Shown here in pieces: positions 8,288-17,042 of a stretch of 64,000 nt of DNA. The stretch's first letter is position 1, and each line of letters begins with the position of its first letter. The translations under genes were made by a program, and so were the position numbers. The stretch covers positions 162,661-226,660 of the forward strand of contig NZ_LMNA01000029.1 in NCBI RefSeq assembly GCF_001422445.1, written 5' to 3'. This DNA is from Pseudorhodoferax sp. Leaf274 (GTDB lineage: Bacteria > Pseudomonadota > Gammaproteobacteria > Burkholderiales > Burkholderiaceae_C). The notes beneath the pieces are model-generated. The model worked only from the letters and a program-made list of their open reading frames with translations, was not told the DNA's origin and did not search any database.

Positions 8288-9712
8288 ATGAACACGACCA
8301 CACCGGCGGGCGCAGACGCGGCCCGCGCCATCGAAGTGCTTTCCACGCTGCGTGAGCAGCTGGGCGCGGCCGCGGTGCTGATCGGCGCCGACGTGCCCGA
8401 ACGCAACCGCAACGACTGGAGCACGCAGCCGCCCACCCACCCGCTGGCGGTCATCCGCCCGGTGGACGCGGCCGGCGTCTCGGCCGCGCTGCGCGCCTGC
8501 CGCGCGGCCCGCCTGCCCGTCGTTCCCCAGGGCGGCCTGACCGGCCTGTGCGGTGGCGCACGGCCCGAGGACGGCTGGGTCGCGCTGTCGCTGGAGCGCC
8601 TGGTGGGCGTGGAAGAGATCGACCCCGACAGTTCCACCATGACCGTGCGTGCCGGCACGCCGCTGGAGGCCGTGCAGCGCGCCGCCAGCGACGCCGGCCT
8701 GTACTTCGCGCTGGACCTGGGCTCGCGCGGCTCCTGCGCCATCGGCGGCAACCTGTCGACCAACGCCGGCGGCAACCGCGTGATCCGCTACGGCATGGCA
8801 CGCGAACTGGTGCTGGGGCTGGAATGGGTGCTGCCCGACGGCACCATCGTCACCAGCCTGAACAAGATGATGAAGAACAACGCGGGTTACGACCTCAAGC
8901 AGTTGTTCATCGGCAGCGAAGGCACGCTCGGGATCATCACGCGCATCGTGCTCAAGCTGCACCCGCAGCCGGGCTGCACCATGTCGGCCCTGTGCGCGCT
9001 GCCCGACTATCCGTCGGTCGTGCGCCTGCTGAACGCCTCGCGGCGCGGCCTGGGTCCGCTGCTGTCGGCCTTCGAGGTCATGTGGCCCGACTACTGGGAG
9101 GTCGTCACCAAGCGCGTGGGCGTGCGCCCGCCCGTCACCGGAGACCACGGCTTCTACGTGCTGGTCGAAGCCCAGGGCACGGACGAGGCCGTGGACGGCC
9201 CGCGCTTCGCGGCCTGGCTGGAGCAGTTCGCCGACAGTGGCGGCCTGGCCGACGCGGCGCTGGCCCAGTCGGTGGCCGACACGCAGTCGTTCTGGGCGCT
9301 GCGCGATGCCTGCTCGGAGTTCTTCCAGGCCCTGGGCCCTCACGTCTCGTACGACGTGGCGCTCGCCGTGCGCGACATGGACGCCTTCGCCGCCCAATGC
9401 AAGGCCGCGCTGCTGGCGCAGATCCCGGGTTGCGAGAGCGTCTACTACGGCCACATCGGCGACGGCAACGTGCACCTGGTGGCCTGGGTCCCCGGCCTGT
9501 CCATCGAGGAGCAGCCCAAGAAGCGCATGGACGAGGTGATCTACAGCACCGTGCGCGACTTCAAGGGCAGCATCTCGGCCGAGCACGGCATCGGCACGGC
9601 CAAGAAGCCTTACCTGTCGTACGCGCGCAGCCCGGAAGAGATCGCCCTGATGCGCACGCTGAAGGCAGCGCTGGACCCGCAAGGCCTGCTGAACCCCGGC
9701 AAGGTGATCTGA
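8288..9712 (+). CDS. FAD-linked 2-hydroxyacid dehydrogenase (GlcD/D-LDH type)
   Basis: The 474-residue flavoprotein belongs to the FAD_binding_4 / FAD-oxidase_C family, which oxidises D-2-hydroxyacids (lactate, glycolate, 2-hydroxyglutarate) to 2-oxoacids. FAD-binding blocks are PVVPQGGLTGLCGG, GNLSTNAGGNRVIRYGM and NNAGYDLKQLFIGSEGTLG. The C-terminal substrate/metal region has HIGDGNVHL and SAEHGIGTAKK. No signal peptide is seen, so electrons probably pass to a quinone or ETF from the cytoplasmic side. It is the first gene of the operon and overlaps dctQ as TGATG. The likely role is oxidation of the hydroxyacid imported by the TRAP system; the true substrate is unknown. A second member of this family lies at 30543-31925. 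Confidence 0.88.
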   Translation: MNTTTPAGADAARAIEVLSTLREQLGAAAVLIGADVPERNRNDWSTQPPTHPLAVIRPVDAAGVSAALRACRAARLPVVPQGGLTGLCGGARPEDGWVALSLERLVGVEEIDPDSSTMTVRAGTPLEAVQRAASDAGLYFALDLGSRGSCAIGGNLSTNAGGNRVIRYGMARELVLGLEWVLPDGTIVTSLNKMMKNNAGYDLKQLFIGSEGTLGIITRIVLKLHPQPGCTMSALCALPDYPSVVRLLNASRRGLGPLLSAFEVMWPDYWEVVTKRVGVRPPVTGDHGFYVLVEAQGTDEAVDGPRFAAWLEQFADSGGLADAALAQSVADTQSFWALRDACSEFFQALGPHVSYDVALAVRDMDAFAAQCKAALLAQIPGCESVYYGHIGDGNVHLVAWVPGLSIEEQPKKRMDEVIYSTVRDFKGSISAEHGIGTAKKPYLSYARSPEEIALMRTLKAALDPQGLLNPGKVI

Positions 9713-10242
9713 TGGACCGGCTCTTCAAATGCATCGAGGCCGTGCTGGCAGCATTGCTGCTGGGCATGGTGCTCATGGTCTTCGGCAACGTGCTGCTGCG
9801 CTACGCGTTCAACTCGGGCATCCAGGTGTCGGAGGAGTTGTCGCGCTTCTTCTTCATCTGGCTGACCTTCATCGGCGCCATCATCGCGATGCGCGAGGGC
9901 GCGCACCTGGGCATGGACAACTTCGTCAGCAAGCTCTCGCGCCGGGGTAAGCTGGTCTGCCTGGCGCTGTGCCAGGGCCTGACGCTGATGTGCTGCGCGA
10001 TGCTGTTCCGGGGCACCTGGGTGCAACACGAGATCAACGCCACCACGTCTGCGCCGGTCACCGGCCTGTCGATGATCTGGGTGTTCGGCGTGGCCTATCT
10101 GACAGCGGGTGCCATCGGCATCATGGCGCTGCGCACGCTGTGGCGCATCGCCACCGGCCGCATCACCGACGACGAACTCGTCTCCATCAGCGAGAGCGAA
10201 GAGAACCTGCACCCGACCACCCCCGTGGAGGCCCGGTCATGA
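9712..10242 (+). CDS. dctQ: TRAP transporter small permease (DctQ type)
   Basis: This 176-residue inner-membrane protein has four predicted transmembrane helices (near residues 10-32, 45-65, 85-105 and 122-145) and the DctQ signature FGNVLLRYAFNSGIQVSEE followed by RFFFIWLTFIGA. DctQ couples the binding protein to the large permease in Na+-driven uptake of carboxylates. It overlaps the stop of the dehydrogenase gene (TGATG) and the start of dctM (4 bp), so the three are translationally coupled. The charged C-terminal tail is typical of the family. Confidence 0.9.
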   Translation: MDRLFKCIEAVLAALLLGMVLMVFGNVLLRYAFNSGIQVSEELSRFFFIWLTFIGAIIAMREGAHLGMDNFVSKLSRRGKLVCLALCQGLTLMCCAMLFRGTWVQHEINATTSAPVTGLSMIWVFGVAYLTAGAIGIMALRTLWRIATGRITDDELVSISESEENLHPTTPVEARS

Positions 10243-11516
10243 CCATCGCCGTCTTCGCCTTCTCCCTGCTCGGCGCCATGATGCTGGGCCTGCCGATCGC
10301 GTTCGCGCTCTTGGTCTGCGGCGCCGCGCTGATGGTCGCCCAGGGCCAGATCGACACCACCATCCTGTCGCAAAAGCTCATCGAGGGGGCCGACAGCTTT
10401 CCGCTGCTGGCGATCCCGTTCTTCATGCTGGCCGGCGAGCTCATGAACGCGGGCGGCATTTCCAAGCGCATCGTGAATTTCGCGCTGGCCTGGGTCGGCC
10501 ACATGCGCGGTGGCCTGGGCATCGTGGCGATCTTCGCCTCGGTCATGATGGCCGCGATCTCGGGCAGTGCCGCGGCCGACGCGGCCGCCATCGGCGCGCT
10601 GCTGATCCCGATGATGCGCAGGGCCGGCTACAACGTGCCGCGCGCCGCCGGCCTGATCGCCGCCGGCGGCGTGATCGCACCCGTGCTGCCGCCGTCCATC
10701 GGCCTGATCGTATTCGGCGTGATCGCCAACGTCTCGATCGGCAAGCTGTTCCTGGCCGGCATCGTGCCGGGCCTCATGATGGGCCTGTCGCTGCTGGTGG
10801 CCTGGCAGTGGGTGGCACGCCGCGACAACGTGTCCGTGCTGCCGCGCCAGAGCATGGCCGAGCGCGGCCGTGCCGCGGTCGAAGGCGTGTGGGCACTGCT
10901 GATGCCGCTGGGCATCATCGGCGGCCTGAAGTTCGGCGTGTTCACGCCGACCGAGGCCGGCGTGGTGGCCTGCGTCTACGCCTTCGTGCTGGGCGCCTTC
11001 GTCTACCGCGAACTGCCGCTGCGCCAGCTCTACCCGCTGCTCGTGTCCGCGGCCAAGAGCACGGCCGTGGTGGTGTTCCTGATCGCCGCGGCGCTGGTCT
11101 CGGCCTGGCTCATCACCACGTCGGAAGTGCCGCAACAGGTCTCGGCCATGCTGCAGCCCTTCATGTTCAACAAGATCGTGCTGATGTTCGTGATCATGTT
11201 CATCGTGGTCATCGTCGGCACGGCGCTGGACTTCGCGCCCACGCTGATGATCCTGACCCCGGTGCTGATGCCCGTGGTCAAGGAGGCCGGCATCGACCCG
11301 GTGTACTTCGGCGTGCTGTTCATCATGAACAACGCCATCGGCCTGATCACGCCGCCCGTGGGCATCGTGCTCAACGTGATGTGCGGCGTGGCCAAGATCT
11401 CGATGAAGGACCTCATGAGTGGGCTGTGGCCCTTCCTGTGGGCCGAACTCATCGTGCTGTTCCTGCTCGTGCTGTTCCCCGACCTCGTGCTCGTCCCACT
11501 GCGCTGGCTGAGCTGA
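10239..11516 (+). CDS. dctM: TRAP transporter large permease (DctM type)
   Basis: The 425-residue protein has about twelve membrane segments and forms the transport channel of a TRAP system. Family blocks are LLGLPIAFAL-like residues 10-22, FFMLAGELMNAGGIS, ISGSAAADAAAIGALLIP, APVLPPSIGLIVFG, FTPTEAG and MNNAIGLITPPVG. It begins inside dctQ (ATGA overlap) and is followed after 32 bp by the binding protein gene. Length and topology are normal for DctM. Confidence 0.94.
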   Translation: MTIAVFAFSLLGAMMLGLPIAFALLVCGAALMVAQGQIDTTILSQKLIEGADSFPLLAIPFFMLAGELMNAGGISKRIVNFALAWVGHMRGGLGIVAIFASVMMAAISGSAAADAAAIGALLIPMMRRAGYNVPRAAGLIAAGGVIAPVLPPSIGLIVFGVIANVSIGKLFLAGIVPGLMMGLSLLVAWQWVARRDNVSVLPRQSMAERGRAAVEGVWALLMPLGIIGGLKFGVFTPTEAGVVACVYAFVLGAFVYRELPLRQLYPLLVSAAKSTAVVVFLIAAALVSAWLITTSEVPQQVSAMLQPFMFNKIVLMFVIMFIVVIVGTALDFAPTLMILTPVLMPVVKEAGIDPVYFGVLFIMNNAIGLITPPVGIVLNVMCGVAKISMKDLMSGLWPFLWAELIVLFLLVLFPDLVLVPLRWLS

Positions 11517-11548
11517 TTCCCTTTCTCTTCCCTTCCGGAGACATGACC

Positions 11549-12565
11549 ATGAAGAAACTTTCCCGCGTCGCCCTGACCGCCATGGCCGCCGCCACCCTGG
11601 CCTTGGCCGCCGGCACCGCTAGCGCCCAGTTCCAGAACCGCAACTTCCGCGTCTCCAACGGCGTGAGCAAGGACCACCCCATGGCCAACGGCCTGGCGGC
11701 CATGGGCGCCTGTACGCTGGAGAAGTCCGGCGGCAAGATGAAGATCCAGGCCTTCTGGGATGGGTCGCTGGGCAGCGACCTGACCAGCACGCAGAGCGTG
11801 CGCACCGGCTCCATCGACATGGTGCTGACGTCCACCGCACCGGTGGTGTCCATCGTGCCGGCGCTGGGCGTGTTCGACCTGCCGTTCCTGTTCAACACAG
11901 CGGCCGAGGCCGACCAGCTGCTGGACGGCAAGGTGGGCGACTGGTTCTCGGCCAAGCTGCCGGCCGTGGGCCTGGTCAACCTGGCCTGGTGGGAGAACGG
12001 CTTTCGCCACACCACCAACTCCAAGCGCCCGATCACGAAGTTCGAGGACTTCGACGGCGTGAAGATGCGCGTGATGCAGAACAACGTCTACCTGGACACC
12101 TTCAAGACCCTGGGCAGCAACGCCGTGCCCATGGCCTTCACCGAGGTCTACTCTGCGCTGGAGACGCGCACGGTCGACGGCCAGGAGAACCCGTTCACCA
12201 ACATCGAGAACATGAAGTTCTACGAGGTGCAGAAGTACCTCACGCTGTCCAAGCACGCCTACAGCCCCACGCTGGTGCTGTTCTCCAAGAAGGTGTGGGA
12301 CGGCCTGTCGGAGCAGGAGCACGCCGCGCTCAAGGAATGCGCCGTGGTCGGCCGCGCCGAGCAGCGCAAGGCCAACCGCGCCATGGAGGCCAAGAGCGTG
12401 GACAACCTGCGCAGCAAGGGCATGGCAGTGAACGAGATCAGCCCGGCCGAGACCGCGCGCATCCGCGAGAAGACCAAGGTCATCTACGAGCGCCACGCCA
12501 AGGCCATCGGCGAGGAGCCGATCGCGCTGGTGACCGATGAACTCAAGCGGATCCGCGGGCAATGA
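11549..12565 (+). CDS. dctP: TRAP transporter substrate-binding protein (DctP type)
   Basis: This periplasmic receptor of 338 residues has a clear signal peptide (KK followed by ALTAMAAATLALAAGTASA, cleaved before QFQNR). Family features are SNGVSKDHPMANGL, the conserved arginine block KMRVMQN that binds the substrate carboxylate, and ENPFTNIENMKFYEVQKYL. ATG 11549 was preferred to ATG 11543 because the CCGGAG at 11535-11540 then has an 8-nt spacing. Most TRAP ligands are organic or sugar acids, so the imported substrate probably carries a carboxylate. The stop codon TGA is the first element of the repeat that links it to the next gene. Confidence 0.93.
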   Translation: MKKLSRVALTAMAAATLALAAGTASAQFQNRNFRVSNGVSKDHPMANGLAAMGACTLEKSGGKMKIQAFWDGSLGSDLTSTQSVRTGSIDMVLTSTAPVVSIVPALGVFDLPFLFNTAAEADQLLDGKVGDWFSAKLPAVGLVNLAWWENGFRHTTNSKRPITKFEDFDGVKMRVMQNNVYLDTFKTLGSNAVPMAFTEVYSALETRTVDGQENPFTNIENMKFYEVQKYLTLSKHAYSPTLVLFSKKVWDGLSEQEHAALKECAVVGRAEQRKANRAMEAKSVDNLRSKGMAVNEISPAETARIREKTKVIYERHAKAIGEEPIALVTDELKRIRGQ

Positions 12566-12722
12566 GCGCCGCGCCGGGCCGCCCCAAGCAAGCTCGCTCC
12601 CCCTTGGGGGGCAGCGAACCACGCGCAGCGGGGAGCGTGGGGGCCACATGCGCCGCGCCGGGCCGCCCCAAGCAAGCTCGCTGCCCCTCGGGGGGACAGG
12701 CCGCAGGCCGAAGGGGGTGCAA
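12562..12722. repeat. two tandem copies of a dispersed gene-junction repeat
   Basis: Two units follow each other: 12562-12647 and 12648-12722. Both open with CGCCGCGCCGGGCCGCCCC followed by AAGCAAGCTCGCT, then a C-run/G-run hairpin (CCCCCTTGGGGGG in unit 1). Unit 2 ends with CAGGCCGCAGGCCGAAGGGGG directly before the ATG of the next gene, providing a Shine-Dalgarno-like AAGGGGG. The array begins at the dctP stop and ends at the SDR start. A copy in inverted orientation is at 60648-60720, and part of unit 1 recurs at 40975-41022. Confidence 0.8.
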
Positions 12723-13511
12723 ATGAGCGGTTTGCTCGAAGGACAGGTCGCCTGGGTCACCGGCGGCGGCAGCGGCATCGGCCTGGCCGGTGCTGTGGAC
12801 CTGGCCAAGGCCGGTGCGCGCGTCGTGGTCTCGGGCCGCGACGCGGCCAAGCTCGACGCCGCCATCGCCGAGGCTGAAGGGCGCGGCGCGCCCGTTGGCA
12901 GCATCACGGCCAAGCCGCTGAACGTGGCCGACGCGAAGGCCGTCAACGCCGTGGCGGACGCGATCCAGGCCGAGTTCGGACGGGTCGACATCCTCGTCAA
13001 CAGCGCGGGGCTCAACTATCCCAAGCGCTACTGGTGCGACACCGACGCCGAGACCTTCGCCGACGTGGTGGGCATCAACCTGAACGGCGCCACCTACTGC
13101 ACGCTGGCCGTCGTCAAGGGCATGCGCGCGCGCGGGCAGGGCACGGTCATCAACGTGGCCTCGTTCGCGGGCTTCCACTACGAGTACATGACCGGGCCGG
13201 CCTACACCTCGAGCAAGGCCGCGATGATGGCGCTGACGCATTCCTTCAACATCGAGGAGTGCGTGAACGGCTTGCGCGCCACGTCGCTGTGCCCGGGCGA
13301 GGTGGCCACGCCCATCCTCAAGAAGCGGCCGGTGCAGCCGACCGAGGCCGACAAGGCCCGCATGCTGCAGGAGGCCGACCTGGGCCGCACCATCCGCTTC
13401 ATCGCCGAGGCGCCCGCGCATGTGTGCGTGAACGAACTGGTGATCTCGCCGGTGTGGAACCGCACCTACGTGCAGGACCAGCCGCTGGTCCGCAAGAAGC
13501 CCGCCGCATGA
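12723..13511 (+). CDS. SDR-family oxidoreductase
   Basis: This 262-residue short-chain dehydrogenase/reductase has the Rossmann motif TGGGSGIG (residues 13-20), the NSAG motif, and the catalytic pair Tyr161 and Lys165 in AYTSSK. It should interconvert an alcohol and a ketone with NAD(P). Arg39 in VVSGRD, after the second beta strand, leaves cofactor preference open. The ATG follows directly on the dispersed repeat, whose end gives the ribosome-binding site. Its stop overlaps the next SDR (ATGA). It probably oxidises a hydroxyl of the imported acid or of a later intermediate; the substrate is unknown. Confidence 0.88.
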   Translation: MSGLLEGQVAWVTGGGSGIGLAGAVDLAKAGARVVVSGRDAAKLDAAIAEAEGRGAPVGSITAKPLNVADAKAVNAVADAIQAEFGRVDILVNSAGLNYPKRYWCDTDAETFADVVGINLNGATYCTLAVVKGMRARGQGTVINVASFAGFHYEYMTGPAYTSSKAAMMALTHSFNIEECVNGLRATSLCPGEVATPILKKRPVQPTEADKARMLQEADLGRTIRFIAEAPAHVCVNELVISPVWNRTYVQDQPLVRKKPAA

Positions 13512-14296
13512 CAGCAGCCTTGGTGGTGGCCGTCACCGGCTCGGGCCAGGGCATCGGCCTGGCCGTGGCGCGCAAGTTCGCCGGGCGCGGCGCGCGCGTC
13601 GTGATTTCCGACATCGATGCCGCGCGCTGCCAGCGTGCTGCCGAAGAGATCGGCGCCCTGGGCGTGCCGGCCGACGTGACCGATGCGGCGCAATGCCGCC
13701 ATCTCGTCGAGCAGGCCGTGGCCGCGCACGGTCGGCTCGACGTGATGGTCTGCAATGCCGGCATCATGCAGCTCAAGCCCCTGCTGGAGCTGGAAGGCGC
13801 GGACTGGGACCGCATGCTGGGCGTCAACGTCAAGGGTTGCTTCCTGAGCCTGCAGGCCGCGGCGCGCCAGATGCTGCAGCAAGCGCCGCTGGCCGAGGGG
13901 CGGCCGCGCGGCAAGATCGTCACGATGGCGTCCATCGCCGGGCGACCGGGCGCCGGGCCTATCGCCTCCGTGATCCCGCACTACCGCGCGAGCAAGGCCG
14001 CGGTGCTGAGCCTCACGCAGTCGGCCGCCATCGCGTTCGCGCCGCAGGTCACCGTCAACGCGATCTGCCCGGGCCTGGTCGAGAGCGAGATGTGGCGTGG
14101 CATGGACCGCGACTGGGGCGCGCTGCAAGGCCTGGGCGAAGGCCAGATCTGGCAGCAGCGCATCGCCGGCATTCCGATGGGGCGCCCGCAGCGGCCCGAG
14201 GACGTGGCGGATGTGGCCACCTTCCTCGCAGCGCCAGAATCGGATTACATGACGGGCCAGGCCATCAATGTCGATGGCGGCCTGATGATGAATTGA
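13508..14296 (+). CDS. SDR-family oxidoreductase
   Basis: This second 262-residue SDR has the glycine motif TGSGQGIG near the N-terminus, then SDIDAARC (the aspartate after strand 2 suggests NAD preference), CNAGIMQ, and the catalytic Tyr159/Lys163 in HYRASKAA. The C-terminus, GQAINVDGGLMMN, is classical. It resembles sorbitol/ribitol or acetoin dehydrogenase types. It overlaps the previous gene by 4 bp and precedes the lyase gene by 4 bp. The two SDRs differ too much in sequence to be a recent duplication, so they probably act on different steps. Confidence 0.88.
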   Translation: MTAALVVAVTGSGQGIGLAVARKFAGRGARVVISDIDAARCQRAAEEIGALGVPADVTDAAQCRHLVEQAVAAHGRLDVMVCNAGIMQLKPLLELEGADWDRMLGVNVKGCFLSLQAAARQMLQQAPLAEGRPRGKIVTMASIAGRPGAGPIASVIPHYRASKAAVLSLTQSAAIAFAPQVTVNAICPGLVESEMWRGMDRDWGALQGLGEGQIWQQRIAGIPMGRPQRPEDVADVATFLAAPESDYMTGQAINVDGGLMMN

Positions 14297-14300
14297 ACCG

Positions 14301-15173
14301 ATGACCCACCCTGCAATCTCCCTGAAAAGCCTGCTCGCCAGCGGCACCATCGTCCAGGCGCCCGGCGCCTACGACGGCCTGAGCGCCCGCCTGGTCGAGC
14401 GCGCGGGCTTTCCCGCGATCTACATGACCGGCTTCGGCGCCACGGCCACGCGGTTGGGCCAGCCCGACATCGGCCTGCTCACGCAGACCGAGATGACCAC
14501 GCATGCGCGCGACATGGTGCGCGCCGTCGGCATCCCCGTGATCGCCGATGCCGACACCGGCTACGGCGGCCCGTCCAACATCGAGCGCACGGTGCGCGAA
14601 TACGTGCAGGCCGGCGTCGCGGCGATCCACCTGGAGGACCAGGTGGCGCCCAAGCGCTGCGGCCAGATGGCCGGCATCCGCCTGATCGACGCGGCCGAGA
14701 ACGCGCGCCGGCTGCGTTGCGCCGTGCAGGCGCGCGGCCAGGATGGTCTGCTCGTCATCGGCCGCACCGACGCGCTGCCGGCCGCCGGCATCGACGAAGC
14801 GGTGTCGCGCGCCCAGCGCTACCGGGACGCGGGCGTGGACCTCGTGTTCGTGGACGGCATCAAGACCGTGGCCGAGGTCGAGGCCGTGGCGCGCCGCGTG
14901 GCCGGCCCCAAGGTCGTCTCCATCGTCGACGGCACGCCGGCCGTGGCCTTGACGGCGCCCGAGCTGCAGGCGATGGGCTTTTCCATCGTGTTCTACGCCG
15001 TCACGGCCCTGTTCAGCGCTGCGCGTGCCGTGCAGGAGTCGCTGGCCGCCCTGCACGCGGGCGGCACGCCGGGCGCGCTGGCGCAGCCCGGCCTGTCCTA
15101 CGCCGCCTTCGCCGACACCGTCGGCCTGCCGCACCACCAGCAGCTGGACGAACAGTTCGGCGGCTCGGCCTGA
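14301..15173 (+). CDS. isocitrate lyase/PEP mutase family enzyme
   Basis: This 290-residue TIM-barrel enzyme is of the PEP mutase/methylisocitrate lyase superfamily. Metal-binding residues lie in DADTGYGGP (Asp83, Asp85), the conserved glutamate in HLEDQ, and the active-site loop is KRCG (residues 118-121) with the cysteine seen in C-C bond-cleaving members rather than phosphonate mutases. Likely reactions are lyase cleavage of a 2-hydroxy-dicarboxylate, such as a methylmalate or methylisocitrate, or oxaloacetate decarboxylation. The family is too diverse to choose from the sequence. It lies between the SDRs and the aldolase in one operon, so it probably supplies the carbon-carbon cleavage step. 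Confidence 0.85.
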   Translation: MTHPAISLKSLLASGTIVQAPGAYDGLSARLVERAGFPAIYMTGFGATATRLGQPDIGLLTQTEMTTHARDMVRAVGIPVIADADTGYGGPSNIERTVREYVQAGVAAIHLEDQVAPKRCGQMAGIRLIDAAENARRLRCAVQARGQDGLLVIGRTDALPAAGIDEAVSRAQRYRDAGVDLVFVDGIKTVAEVEAVARRVAGPKVVSIVDGTPAVALTAPELQAMGFSIVFYAVTALFSAARAVQESLAALHAGGTPGALAQPGLSYAAFADTVGLPHHQQLDEQFGGSA

Positions 15174-15197
15174 TTCCACCGACCCGAAAGTCAACCC

Positions 15198-16115
15198 ATG
15201 AGCACCCCTGTTTCCCATGCCGGCATCTGGCCCGCACTGCTGACGCCCCTGAACGCCGACCTCGGCATCGACATCCCGAAGTTCGCCCAGCACGCCAAGG
15301 CGCTGATCGACGGCGGCTGTGCCGGCGTCACGCCCTTCGGCACCACGGGCGAGGGCCCCTCGTTCACGGTGGCCGAGCGCCGCGCTGCACTCGAAGGCCT
15401 GATCGCCGGTGGCGTGCCGGCCGAGCAGATCCTGGTCTCGACCAGCTGCGCGGCCCTGCCGGACACGCTGGAGCTGACGCGCCACGCGCTGTCGGTCGGC
15501 GCCACGCGCTGCCTGATCCTGCCGCCGTTCTTCCTGAAGGGCGTGCCCGACCAGGGCATCATCGATTCCTACCGCTACGTGATCGACGGCGTGGCCAACG
15601 CGCGCCTGCGCGTGGTGCTGTACCACATCCCCCAGGTCTCGGGCGTGCGCCTGTCGCACCAGGTCATCTCCACGTTGCGCCTGCTGTACCCCGAGACCAT
15701 CGTCGGCCTGAAGGACAGCGGTTGCACGTGCGCCGACTCCATCGCCTATGCCGAGGCCTTCATGCCCGGCATGCAGGTCTGGGTCGGCAACGAGCCCGAC
15801 CTGCCCACCATGGGTGCGCGCGGCAGCCTGGGCGCGGTCAGCGGCATCGCCAACGTGATGCCGCATCTGGTCGGCCGCCTGGCGCTGGCGCAGGGCGACG
15901 ACGCCGCGCAGCGCGACTTGCAGCGCGTGCGCGCCTTCCTGGACATCCTGGGCGGCTACGGCATGACGGCGGCGTTCAAGGCCATCATGGCCATCCTCGA
16001 CGGCGACGCCGGCTGGCGCCGCGTGCGGCCGCCGCTGGTGGCGCTGGACGATGCGGAACTCGCGCGCATCGACGCGCAGATGGCCGCCTTCGCGCTCGAC
16101 CGCAGCAAGGACTGA
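15198..16115 (+). CDS. dihydrodipicolinate synthase/N-acetylneuraminate lyase family aldolase
   Basis: This 305-residue class I aldolase of the DapA/NanA family has GTTGE (residues 48-52), the catalytic Tyr142 in LYHIPQ, and the Schiff-base Lys172 in VGLKDSG. It condenses or cleaves pyruvate with an aldehyde. In a catabolic operon it more likely acts as a 2-keto-3-deoxy-acid aldolase or dehydratase than in lysine synthesis. The usual DapA second-substrate residues are not clear. The RBS is weak (GAAAG before ATG 15198). It sits 24 bp after the lyase and 5 bp before the kinase gene. Confidence 0.85.
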   Translation: MSTPVSHAGIWPALLTPLNADLGIDIPKFAQHAKALIDGGCAGVTPFGTTGEGPSFTVAERRAALEGLIAGGVPAEQILVSTSCAALPDTLELTRHALSVGATRCLILPPFFLKGVPDQGIIDSYRYVIDGVANARLRVVLYHIPQVSGVRLSHQVISTLRLLYPETIVGLKDSGCTCADSIAYAEAFMPGMQVWVGNEPDLPTMGARGSLGAVSGIANVMPHLVGRLALAQGDDAAQRDLQRVRAFLDILGGYGMTAAFKAIMAILDGDAGWRRVRPPLVALDDAELARIDAQMAAFALDRSKD

Positions 16116-16120
16116 TCCCC

Positions 16121-17041
16121 ATGGTGGATGTCGTCTGCATCGCCAGCTGGAATGCCGACCTGGTGTCGCGCGTGGCGCGGCCCATGGCGCGCGGCGAGAC
16201 CGTGCTGGCGCGCTCCTTCGACATCAGCCCGGGCGGCAAGGGCTCGAACGCGGCCGTGGCCTGCGCGCGGCAGGGCGCGCGCACCGCAGTCGTCGCGCGC
16301 ATTGGCCGTGACGATTTCGGCCGCATGGGGCTGGACCTGTGGGCGCGCGAAGGCATCGTGACAACGCACGTGGAGCAGGTGGAGGGCGAACGCAGCGGCG
16401 TGGCGCAGATCCTCGTGTTCGACGACGGCGACAACAGCATCGCGGTGGCGCCGGGCGCGGGCGTCGGCCTGGGCGCGGCCCAGGTGCAGGCCGCGCAGGC
16501 CACGATCGCGGGTGCCCGCATCGTGATCGCCTCCAACGAGGTGCCGCAGGCCGCCACGCTGGCCGCCTTCCGCATCGCGCGCGCGGCCGGCGTGGCCACG
16601 CTGCTGAACCCCGCACCGGCGGCCGCGCTGCCGGACGAACTGCTGGGCCTGACCGACCTGCTGACGCCCAACGAGACCGAGCTGCGCAGCCTGGCCGACC
16701 TGCCGCCCGACGCGCCGCTGGAGCAGGGCGCGCAGCGCCTGCTGGCCTGCGGCGTTGGGGCAGTGCTGGCCACGCTGGGCGCAGACGGCTGCCGGCTCTG
16801 GCGCCCGGGTGCCGCAGCGCTGTCCATCCCGGGCTGGCGCATGGACGCCGTGGCCGACACCATCGGCGCCGGCGACACCTTCAACGGCGCACTGGCCGCG
16901 GCGCTCGCGCGTGGCCTGCCACTGGAGCAGGCCATGCAGCGCGCCAATGCGGCGGCGGCGCTGTCGGTGACGGGGCAGGGCGCCATCGGCGGGATGCCGA
17001 CGGCAGCGCAGGTGGACGCGTTGCTGGCCCGACAGGGCTGA
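16121..17041 (+). CDS. PfkB/ribokinase-family sugar kinase
   Basis: The 306-residue cytoplasmic kinase carries both PfkB signatures: GGKGSNAAVA (from Gly38), which binds the sugar, and DTIGAGDTFNG, with catalytic base Asp252. It resembles ribokinase more than 2-keto-3-deoxygluconate kinase. As the last gene of the operon it implies that a free hydroxyl of a sugar-like intermediate is phosphorylated during catabolism. That is unusual next to a TRAP transporter and a methylisocitrate-lyase-like enzyme. It ends one base before the convergent toxin gene. Confidence 0.87.
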   Translation: MVDVVCIASWNADLVSRVARPMARGETVLARSFDISPGGKGSNAAVACARQGARTAVVARIGRDDFGRMGLDLWAREGIVTTHVEQVEGERSGVAQILVFDDGDNSIAVAPGAGVGLGAAQVQAAQATIAGARIVIASNEVPQAATLAAFRIARAAGVATLLNPAPAAALPDELLGLTDLLTPNETELRSLADLPPDAPLEQGAQRLLACGVGAVLATLGADGCRLWRPGAAALSIPGWRMDAVADTIGAGDTFNGALAAALARGLPLEQAMQRANAAAALSVTGQGAIGGMPTAAQVDALLARQG

Positions 17042-17042
17042 C

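Noticed and set aside
12562-12722. Junction repeat considered as an insertion-sequence end or transposon remnant
   Set aside because: No transposase, no target-site duplication and no terminal inverted repeats are visible.
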